Positions 15,001 to 21,000 of a stretch of DNA of 23,631 nucleotides are shown in pieces. Within the stretch, counting starts at the first letter, position 1. The number at the start of each line of letters is the position of its first letter. The notes beneath the pieces were generated by a model. The model was not told the DNA's origin and ran no database searches. It was given only the letters and a program-made list of their open reading frames with translations. The stretch comes from Bacteroidales bacterium UBA1757 (GTDB lineage: Bacteria > Bacteroidota > Bacteroidia > Bacteroidales > UBA1402). The stretch covers positions 1 through 23,631 of the forward strand of contig DCHH01000082.1 in the NCBI GenBank assembly GCA_002315625.1, written 5' to 3'. Made by a program: the position numbers and the translations under genes.

Positions 15001-17985
15001 ATCTACGACAACCAGGCTGATGCCGACAACCACATCAACGGACAGCCCTACACCAACAACAAGACTGTGCTCTATTTCTACCAGACGGGCAAATACGTAA
15101 CCTATTACGCCAAGACCTATCTTGGAAAGACCTATAGCAACGCAGTTCCGCTTGAGGTTGCCAACTATCACTCAATCAACGATGTGATGGCCGATACACA
15201 GCACTATATGTATATTGACGAGCTCTGTCCGCGCAACCCCAAGATTTATATCGACAACGATGAATTCAGCAAAGACGGAACCAAGAGCGAGCTTGACCTT
15301 CTCAAGGATCTTTACGACCTCAGCGTCCAGCCCAGTTCTCCGCTCAATCCCAGAGTCATAGGGTGTAAGGGACTAGATTTCATCCTTCAGGACGATGTCA
15401 GCCCAAAGAAATATACCACATGGACTCCGTTGGGTTCTGATACGCAGTGCTTCGGCGCGGACTCCTATTTCCACGGCGACGGTCACTCTGTCACCGGACT
15501 TGACGCACCGCTGTTCTACAACATTTGCGGAAGCGTCTTCAACCTCGGTGTCAAAGGTTCGTTCACGGGGGCCGGTGTGGCCACTATGGGACACTATGCC
15601 GCCAACTGCTGGGTATGGAACGAAAATGCCGCAGGTCATACCGGCCGTCCTATTCTCGGCAATGAACTGGCTGCAGAAAATGCTTCGACAGTTGTCAACA
15701 GCTACTACTATGAAGAGGCTGACGCTACAGTCAAATACACATCTTCTGACAACTCTGTCCGCAAAAACGAAACGGCCTTCAACAACGGTGAAGTGACATA
15801 CGCCCTGAACAGATACTATCTGCTCAAGCGCTACAACGACAATGCCGCCTCTAAGCCGACGGAGAATCCTTACAGCTATTGGACGGTCAAGGCCGACAAC
15901 ACCGTGCAACTGCATGAGGACGAGGGCCGTTATTTGACCGAGGATGCCTTTATCACTGTCAATTACAAGGATTATTCAGGCACTTCGCTATCCAAGAAAC
16001 TCAACTATGTTGAATTCCGCTATTGGGACGGCGACTTCGTCAATGCCGACGGCGAGATTCATACCGTAGCCGACGAGCGTTACGACAACGGCTATTATTA
16101 TCCGATTTATCCCGACGACTACATCTTCTTCGGCCAGCTGCTGAACTACGGCTATATCAATGGACGAAGCCACGACATGCATCCGCAGGCGGTCACCAGG
16201 ACAGATGAACACCGGCTTCAGACGGCCAATACTTCGTCGAACCGCGTCTATCGTGCGACGGCCTACTATGGCAATATGACAAAGCAGGTGGCTCACTTCA
16301 ATGTGGGCTGTGTGCTGCCGGATATGTATAATAAGGAGATTTCGAAGACCACTACAGAAGTGGTAAAGACGGCTGCCGAGCTTGGAATTACCATCACCAT
16401 GTCGGGTTCGAATATCGAAGTCCATACGGAAACCCTTCCCAATGGTGATGTCAAGACCACGAAGGTTACAACTCAGGATGATTTGGCTTCACAGACCCGT
16501 ACAATCACTACCGAGGAGACCGTAGGCCGTCCAACGGATGTCTATCATGGAATGACGGCTGTCGATTTCACCGGTCACGGCGATTACGGTTACGAGAAGG
16601 GAATCGGTGCAACCAGCAACATTCTCTATACGCCGATTACCGACTACAAGACGCTGGTTGATTTCACCAATCCCGGCCAGACCCGCAACATGCTGGTCTA
16701 TGCCAACAGCACTGACGACGCTTCGGGTTACAATGTGCTTTCGTCCTTCCTGTACGAGCCCAACCTTGTATATACAAACAGTACATACAAGAACATTCCG
16801 AAGATTACATCGGCTGTTGCTAATGCCGTTCAGGGTCACCTGATTGACAAGACAAGCACCGGTTACGTTACCGACCGCAACCACTTCCTGGTCGATGAAA
16901 ATGACTTCCATTGCCCGATTGCCTACCGTATGGGAGCTGATTACCGCATGTGGTACCAGCGTACGCCCTGTACATTCTCTTCCGGCGAAAACGGCTATGA
17001 GTCAATCGTCCTTCCCTTCACGGCCACCCTTGTGACGGCACACCAGAAGGGTGAGATTACACACTTCTACGACGACGACAAGGCAAACCACGAATACTGG
17101 TTGCGCGGCTTCCAGGGGGCTACGACTGCCGCTGGTGTGACTACGTTCAATTTCATCCGTCCGATGGCCTCTGGCGTGGGCGCTGACAGCCGCTACCAGC
17201 CAATGGGAAGTCAGTATGAGGTCTATAACGACTTCCTCTACGACTACTACTATTCCTATTCTGCAGGTCAGGACGACAATAAGGATGTCTATCAGGTATA
17301 TTACAAGAACTACCGTTCGTACAACGGCTATATTCCTCTGACAGCCAATGTGCCGTTCCTGCTGGCATTCCCGGGAAAGAAGTACTACGAGTTTGATATG
17401 TCGGGAGGGTTCATCCCGGAGAATACTCTTTCAACCGTTGACCGTCTTGAGGTGCAGAATGTTTCCTTCTGCTCGGCCAAGGGTGCCCAAATCGATGTGC
17501 TGCCTGAAACCGGAGCGCTCCAGACCGTTAAGGACGGCTATACTTTCCAGGGAATCTTCCAGAAGATGGACATGAACCCGATAAAGAATACTGTCAGGGT
17601 TATTACCACCGTCGGTGACCAGTTTGCGACGCTCGATTCGATTTATCGCGACAAGCCGAAGGATCAGCAGTCCTTGAGGTATATGTATCCGTTCCATGCC
17701 TATATGGTGCTGCCTCCTTCAGGTGTTGCGCAGAAGTTTGTCCTAAGCAAGGATGCCACCTACACCGAAGAAGTGAAGCCTCTGGGCGACGACCTGGACA
17801 TCTCAGCCAGCAACTGCCGCATCCGCGTGGAGAATCTGACGGAGAATGACATAAACATCCGCATCATTAACAGCACCGGCCGCCTGGTCTTCATGATGAC
17901 GCTACCACCCTTCGCTACAATAATTGCACCGGCAGGCGCTCCTGGAGTCTATTTGGTCAACAGCCATAAAATTGTTGTTAAGTAA
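6082..17985 (+). CDS. Giant secreted YGGG-repeat protein with T9SS-type C-terminal domain
   Basis: At 3,967 residues this is the largest gene here, starting 12 bases after the lipoprotein block. Residues 1-34 form a Sec signal with likely cleavage after A34 (VLRA|QH). Residues ~40-1953 hold about 39 glycine-rich cores ([VIL][YF]GGG and variants) spaced about 50 residues apart, each preceded by short strands, like a beta-solenoid. Residues ~1978-2880 hold a second repeat family. Then come an Ig-like region (~2934-3027), a GLUG-like segment (~3113-3207, WTPLG...GDGHSVTGL...NLGVKG), a Thr-rich linker (~3418-3475), and a segment with ES-IVLPF (~3642). The last ~60 residues contain INIRIINSTGRLVF and GVYLVNSHKIVVK, matching a type A T9SS sorting domain. 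The likely fate is export by Sec and T9SS and display at the surface as an adhesin. No enzyme motif was recognised. The frame is open throughout with no visible frameshift. Confidence 0.9.
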   Translation: MTKVTHISGRLTTLLLLAVLLLPLGGWNGGVLRAQHINGEVYGGGHNGTVSGSTELYISAGEIGNDSLVGTPYGGVFGAGEGATAIVAGNTQVYIAGGLFYNHIYGGGKKADLTGNANVNIFGGVIRVNVYGGSRLADVNGYAFVHVHDSTNTSSSPVLGTVYGGNDIGGNVKNTAGKAPAFYNALAAADKASEMPSAFVRISQTNAAKQPYIGNVFGGSDGGYTYVATATGYDITLPNNRYEVQKYGSSVISVETKPLIDRTYLEYDGGTVGNMFAGGDNVTVNYAANIHAACTGTVAATIPKKYLSVNNTKTVNDGFLSEFEADNYTVNGDNITFTYGINRCFGGNNNAAMNIRPSWFMRAANINNLYSGGNKGDMTYANGILVTVEGTGMKVQNVFGGCRLSDVHPTAGTITAETLDGFSFPAGYAARVLIKGGTVYNVYGGNDISGQVYHGANVVIRSDIVNNVYGSGNGSYAYRSNESAKSSDFYFQTNGLTGLEALKALNSHRPNTENVLIDLAGTSTNTTFIGGAVFCGGNSATLRDLTGSLEYARAKLKVGSYVISNQIFLGSNGEQMLNEEIIMGMNNHEYNTSIDLTQHEQMVEYMRGVEVAIKPSVEFAADYVDYSTYIGSLYCGGNKGSMSAAGTFNIDFLKKIVIYDKLVAGSNDANVAVKNDSKKLDNTTSALVNHSYVLGGLTTEAHPKVQLNITDLKLEPRRLVINNVETGEYELVWNRYQGIASEGDMKLYKTFLHGANIYGGCYSSGYVNGDVQINISNDVTTSDFNTEIAREIKADGTYTGKTGVVHNYDWNHHQFEPFISLLTCYGGGYGEETEIWGNTTINLTGSVRMMKARGGGERGWVGKMRRDATTGAILDEADKFKAYNYNDTTDYVEIEKKQVETAYDATVHLDADIIGDLADKTTVINNVSEICGGGFAGVVTGNTHALIDNGCVYTVFGGASNAHIYGSAEAIIGKNGRPYVTQTVYGANDFGGQIMGASVHETANTHTGSISKVKSNTYVEYIAGEIGYNTGEHTAPDSISPDFGIFGGSYGYYDYFTETGNKYYGQCVSKPNLMGNITIDQDGGVPEADFASNTFVNISTMTTDAQDKVMRIYGGGQGYPGQMGLACTRTTYVLINAANSNARPSFLAQYAFGAGDCAKTWISRLDAYSGNMRHLFGANRGVSYVQEVDDLGGGPSLVSSITKPAGGDKNLTYMGERSVLNVYPGMIAPQMDVFASGAFSGTKRTVLNLYGGEVHDVYGASIEEGITYLTEVNVPKGSTIKCNAIYGGGKGLYADRPCDTYITSINFHSEDATVEEAIYGGNCDYRFTRRTTIDIDVPVKNSLGKLVDVYGGGKGINTISEITFVTLENGAEVNNVFGGGCEGQVYNKPSVIQYMLTVDYYRNSYTTGDKDHSYCLGDCEIQGFNTWKNQDEIKNISLYAKSTTPMTIGSLAPLSMGYTSEVYDHNTEILINKGAVVAGNAYGAGYGKNAYTAGGTHIKLLGGTVLGNIYGGGYGGPVKDTLHIAGTTLANGIGPMVMNTKTEVYLNGGTCTNSFGSGYQGGVFGHTNTYVGRDYCGDSDDRVYYDGNPAIMRSVYGGGEEGSVDYAVNYSDNSNIDGTGKANMYIYYGHIGYKYDPTATYDSLKYVANLDYQTLNDSILYNNGNVFGGGYGEDANTINSVVNMYDGFVRNSLYGGGEIATIGRGKIQLEADNVTRTLKEITVPGSTQINMYGGHVLRDVFGGGRGYSFDLKGDEVVGNKFYADGYVFGKTKVNIYRGEIGTSDQKSLDLGYGNVFGGGNVGFVYSGEGTKATETSGKRTAGYYYKGSSDVMTEDCSVLISPYTKVTDPDGADVNGKHYAQCAYVPTEQLNYLLGKSNMADSLVWEKMDYLTGVTIHNAVFAGGNVTRGDSKLYADTKTVLGNAVAVLNDIYHRDLISVGTEHTGGIYGDGNLTSVDGFREICVANYGTDYYSLEAEITPKQYYALNDRERAYFQLMYKCVTSYGKYAKDQTISDDVYKKMDAAEQANWTQAGFCSVYAGRLLNTIQRADFVGVHGSRIVLQGAQDRTVSVADYMEYAINRVGEVSLNQRTSKIESKESADEKKHGNYFGFYNNVNFLKALTSDVLFDSERTTTSTQHPADGKSFYKFKLDNKNDYARNNATSPNKVALNSGVYLEIVDHLATASGDAGYNEGDKVYGPITGVVELDLMDLGENLGGAFVYAKNIHGARSGSMNEQAHITEYNNGARTHVGFTYGSIDQGIETSGNFVHPAKSIIDDCYPGSADVTSPGHYWFLRGSIYVYDQYISAYTGASTAYKSDVQIPLTIAAGSHGRLKILNIQPNLYAYYDKDYNKLTSGKGVVVNGVTYRLNDVVTYWDWSRMSPAEKLMFVHDTYIVMQNFSYTGAGGTVNVQKDDVMLSDEYAALPSDVTAEDGSTVSKSQAVRISNATSHTNGYALTADITNPADWDDRYVHVKDPNNIITKEAYEKLTDEQKKNYFVGPSYSATVGVYGQSDYSKGEIINEEIHGAYTKIPSGLMPAGQATVEQAYITTGEITYTYEGTKKTLMAGVGISKTEYDVAKLVPGNVDKLDEAYVCNGTLQLKESYIITGDLISTTMYNSLSSAQKNQFSKAYICTEAGKYGGTYYEGNQNYDALKGWCDLTADDRSHFTFNYDALDLFINDLDPTATIGAYDKPGSLTPYYDRVIELDYSAKCHTAATYRGNGATMDSSYAVGDLINRIQYEKVPNEMIHYSYLKASSGVPVNVVNTGFEYGDVVYSVGDTISAQRWTDIEHTAFASNITRLTFATGGIYYYCKDSYQVGGQGTVAGAYTYATNIYGTSKTYDINTEPIPVGAVISYDNYQHLPNLQKNFSITGVSPVETSTLYVARDANMADVQKDRVITVIYQYQYDESTTDNQMSTVTERHVVNIHLLFRSGAPSIGRLKVPGAVLPGATVGLKQPSVTKGAYEILGGGWEIYDNQADADNHINGQPYTNNKTVLYFYQTGKYVTYYAKTYLGKTYSNAVPLEVANYHSINDVMADTQHYMYIDELCPRNPKIYIDNDEFSKDGTKSELDLLKDLYDLSVQPSSPLNPRVIGCKGLDFILQDDVSPKKYTTWTPLGSDTQCFGADSYFHGDGHSVTGLDAPLFYNICGSVFNLGVKGSFTGAGVATMGHYAANCWVWNENAAGHTGRPILGNELAAENASTVVNSYYYEEADATVKYTSSDNSVRKNETAFNNGEVTYALNRYYLLKRYNDNAASKPTENPYSYWTVKADNTVQLHEDEGRYLTEDAFITVNYKDYSGTSLSKKLNYVEFRYWDGDFVNADGEIHTVADERYDNGYYYPIYPDDYIFFGQLLNYGYINGRSHDMHPQAVTRTDEHRLQTANTSSNRVYRATAYYGNMTKQVAHFNVGCVLPDMYNKEISKTTTEVVKTAAELGITITMSGSNIEVHTETLPNGDVKTTKVTTQDDLASQTRTITTEETVGRPTDVYHGMTAVDFTGHGDYGYEKGIGATSNILYTPITDYKTLVDFTNPGQTRNMLVYANSTDDASGYNVLSSFLYEPNLVYTNSTYKNIPKITSAVANAVQGHLIDKTSTGYVTDRNHFLVDENDFHCPIAYRMGADYRMWYQRTPCTFSSGENGYESIVLPFTATLVTAHQKGEITHFYDDDKANHEYWLRGFQGATTAAGVTTFNFIRPMASGVGADSRYQPMGSQYEVYNDFLYDYYYSYSAGQDDNKDVYQVYYKNYRSYNGYIPLTANVPFLLAFPGKKYYEFDMSGGFIPENTLSTVDRLEVQNVSFCSAKGAQIDVLPETGALQTVKDGYTFQGIFQKMDMNPIKNTVRVITTVGDQFATLDSIYRDKPKDQQSLRYMYPFHAYMVLPPSGVAQKFVLSKDATYTEEVKPLGDDLDISASNCRIRVENLTENDINIRIINSTGRLVFMMTLPPFATIIAPAGAPGVYLVNSHKIVVK
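6187..11940 (+). repeat. Array of ~39 degenerate [VI][YF]GGG repeats (protein-level)
   Basis: From EVYGGGHNG near the mature N-terminus to IYGDGNLT there are, counted by eye, about 39 cores of the form aromatic-Gly-Gly/Ala-Gly-x, commonly VYGGGKG, VFGGGYG, IYGGGQG or VYGGNDIGG. The usual unit is a short strand with alternating Val/Ile, a Gly-Gly turn, a strand ending in N-V, then the YGGG core. Unit length varies with loop insertions. At DNA level the core is often tatggcggcggc or ttcggcggcggt, giving local homology for slippage or recombination, but units are strongly diverged, so the array is not a recent expansion. Confidence 0.85.
12013..14715 (+). repeat. Second internal repeat family: I-S-x3-Y-x2-L-x4-K-x2-F units (protein-level)
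   Basis: Roughly ten degenerate units share a helix-like core. Examples, with residue numbers in the 3,967-residue protein: ITPKQYYALNDRERAYF (1978), ISDDVYKKMDAAEQANW (2013), VVTYWDWSRMSPAEKLMF (2371), IITKEAYEKLTDEQKKNYF (2479), LISTTMYNSLSSAQKNQF (2610), LINRIQYEKVPNEMIHY (2734), ISAQRWTDIEHTAF (2781) and VISYDNYQHLPNLQKNF (2853). Many are preceded by a G-D/G-E turn and followed by a strand such as AYICT or AYVCN. Units are clustered from 2371 to 2880, with the first two ~330 residues earlier. They are unrelated to the YGGG cores. Confidence 0.7.
17800..17982 (+). other. T9SS type A-like C-terminal sorting domain (within giant protein)
   Basis: Residues 3907-3967 have the order expected of a T9SS C-terminal domain: a strand INIRIINSTGRLVF (compare V-x-V-Y-D-x-x-G-R-x-V), a hydrophobic strand, a short turn APAGAPG, then G3955-V-Y-L-V and a terminal basic strand HKIVVK. 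In known systems this domain takes the cargo through the outer membrane translocon and is removed while the protein is attached to the surface. The assignment is by motif only. Confidence 0.8.
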
Positions 17986-18020
17986 GAAACTGTATTGAAA
18001 GGTTCTATCTTTTGAGTTAA

Positions 18021-21000
18021 ATGAAATACATAGAAATGAAAAATGTAATTAGCCTCCTAAAACGTGTCGTTCTGCTTGGAACGTTTCTTGGCTTTGTGGA
18101 GTTGGCATGGGGTGGTAATTATTATATTCAAGTTCAAGTGGATCCTAATCCATCTGGTGCAGGAACCGTGTATGTGGGGAATAGTAATAGTGATCCTGGG
18201 GAATCATCCTACAAAACTTCAGATGATGCTCAACAGAATAAAGAAGAAGAAACCAGAACATTTTATCTTTATACGGCTCCAGTCAATGATTTGAACGTAT
18301 TTAGCAAATGGGTGATTGCAAGTGAAACAAACAAGGCATCTACTGCTACTGTTCTAAATAATGCAACCTCAGCAAAAGGAGCATCATTGGTGGTTACAAA
18401 TAATGGAAGTAGAAACAACCAGAAGCTAACCATTGAAGCTAAATATAATCAGTATTGCCGTTTATACGCTAACTCTTCTCCTACATCAGGCGGTTATGTG
18501 TATGTAACTGACTATACACATCAACAAACGGAAGCTCAAGTAAAATCCAAAGGCCTTACATATGATTACGCAGAGCGTACTGCAAAGACGATTTTCACAG
18601 CCAGTGCGGCCCCGGAAACCGGCTATCATTTCAAAGGTTGGGCAGAGAGTAGCTCGAGCTATTCAACCCTTGTCAGCACAACACAGTTGAACTCAGAGTT
18701 TGAGATAGATGTTCTCAACAGTCGCACCGTATATGCAATGTTCCGGCCTTTCTGGCAATTTAGTGCAACAGCTGTGGCAACTGTTGGCGGAACGGTTTCC
18801 TCTGCGGGAGGTACGGCTACAGCTTCGGTGAACACGTCTGAGATTGAGGGTGAGCCTACCAACAACAAAGCTTCCACTCTGGCCACTTTCACTGCGACAC
18901 CTGCCGATGGCTATGGTTTTTCCGGCTGGGCAACAAGTGCCGGTACAACAACTATTCCCGAGGGCCATTACGCAAATCCCTACACAGAGACAATCACCAA
19001 CGAAGCAAAAGGCACAGAAAAGAATCTGACCTTGTATGCGGTTTTCCATGAGTTGGTGAACCCTACAGGTATGAGTGTTTCGCCTACATCGATAGAACTT
19101 TCAAAAGGTGTCACAAAGCAGATTACGGTGACTTTGACCCCGGACAAGTGCTATAAGAACATTACATTTGTTTCTTCCAATCCGTCCTCGGCTACAGTAG
19201 ATGCCAATGGTGTGGTTACGGGAGTAAAGTCCGGAACTTCCACCATTACGGTTACCTCAAAGAATAAGAACGGCACAACTGCGTTTACCAAAACCGTGGC
19301 TGTAAAAGTGATGGAACAAATACCGGCGCCTGTTGTGACCCTTGAACCCAGCGCGTCAGACAACTATGATAAGGCTGTGGTTACTGTAACTGCAGGTGCA
19401 GGTTCCCCATCCGGCGTGGTTTTCCACTATACCACAAATGGTTCCGACCCTACAGAGACAAGCCCGACTTACTCCGTACCATTCAAAATTGCAAATCTGG
19501 AAACCGTAAAAGTCCGTGCATATTGCCCCGACTGGTATGAATCGGTAATTGTAGAGGAAACCTATTCAAAACGCATTGTATCAACTCCGACTATAGAGAT
19601 TAATCTGAGTGGAAGCGAGTATGTGGTCTCTTTTACATGCCCGGATGATGATGTCGTTTTCTATTATACCAAAGATGGCAGCACGCCCACATACAACAAA
19701 TCAACTGGAGCGGCCACGGGTACCACAACCAAATGGAACGGAACAGCTTTCAATCCTGGAATTGTTGAAGGAGTTATCACTGTAATCGCCACTCATACCG
19801 ACTGGCGCGACTCTGACCCTGTTTCCAGAAACTACGTCCGTGCTTCAGGTGTATCGGGTGGTGTGGTGTATTTGAACGACTACGAAGACCACACTTGGAC
19901 ATATTATGCGGGTGTGGATACCAAAGTCGATGGTGGTAATTACAACACCAATTATGCCGGAATTTTGTACAGTCCGGATCCGAGGAATGTGAAGATTACA
20001 TATCAGGGAAATGGGGGAGCTGTAAGCATTGATAATTCAGAGACTTCGTTCGTCTATTACTGCACATTGGAGAAACAGAGTGGCAAGTGGCTATATACTA
20101 CGATTGCCAACCCGTTCTCAAAGCGTCCGACCGTTGGCTCGGGCGATTCCCGCTGGCGCGGATTCGGCTCTTGGGAGGTGGTGAGTGTTAGCGGAGGCTC
20201 GATTAAGAGTAGCGACGGGGGAACAACTTATGGAGTTGGCAGTCAGATTCCTGCGGAAACGGAAATTCAGTTTGTCCCGTCAGGTACCTATACTCTCAAT
20301 TGCACTTCCATGAATGTCGTGCTGAAAGTTAACTGGGTGCAGGCTTACCGCTACACCAGTGCTTCGAGCAGCATGTCGGGAAGTACTTATGAAACCAACT
20401 TTGTAGTTGCGGCTTCCGGTAGTGTGAGTGTGTCAAGCAGTTCAAAGCCTTGTACGGTGATGGCCGTTGAACCTGACGGAAGTACTGACTATCGCTCTGG
20501 CGGCTCCTGTAGCAGCATTTCATCTTTGAGCAGTGGCATTGTGAAGATGGAATACATCAAATTTACAGGAAGTAGCATCAGTCCCGCAGGTAAAAGTCTT
20601 TATGTCGGCCGCGGAGTCACCACAAGCAATAGCCCTACCCTGACTGGATGCAATACAAATACGACCGTCAATCAATTGTTCAAGGTCGAAAGCGGAACAT
20701 ATTCCAAATTCTACTGCTATACGACTCAAGTTTCCGGTTCCAATATCCAGAAGATGGTTGTAGTCCTCGGAAATGACTATGATAGGGCTACGGGGACAAA
20801 TACCAACTTGAGTATAACCGGTACATGCCACATGGAAAATTGTGACGCAATTTCCAAAACCACAGATGGTGATATTTTCAAGGTGTATATAAAGAGCGGA
20901 AGAATTAATTCGGATGTTACACATACCACTGCAAAGGAAAGCGGAAACTGCTTCTATTTGTGGGATAATTCGGGCGGTGGCAAGGGTACCCGTTCGCTTG

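Noticed and set aside
18001..18020. Possible promoter before the second giant gene (TATCTTTT)
   Set aside because: Near-match to the -7 consensus but only a few bases before the ATG and without a convincing -33 element.
17986..18020. Terminator between the two giant genes
   Set aside because: Only a four-base AAAG/CTTT stem is visible, too weak to call termination.
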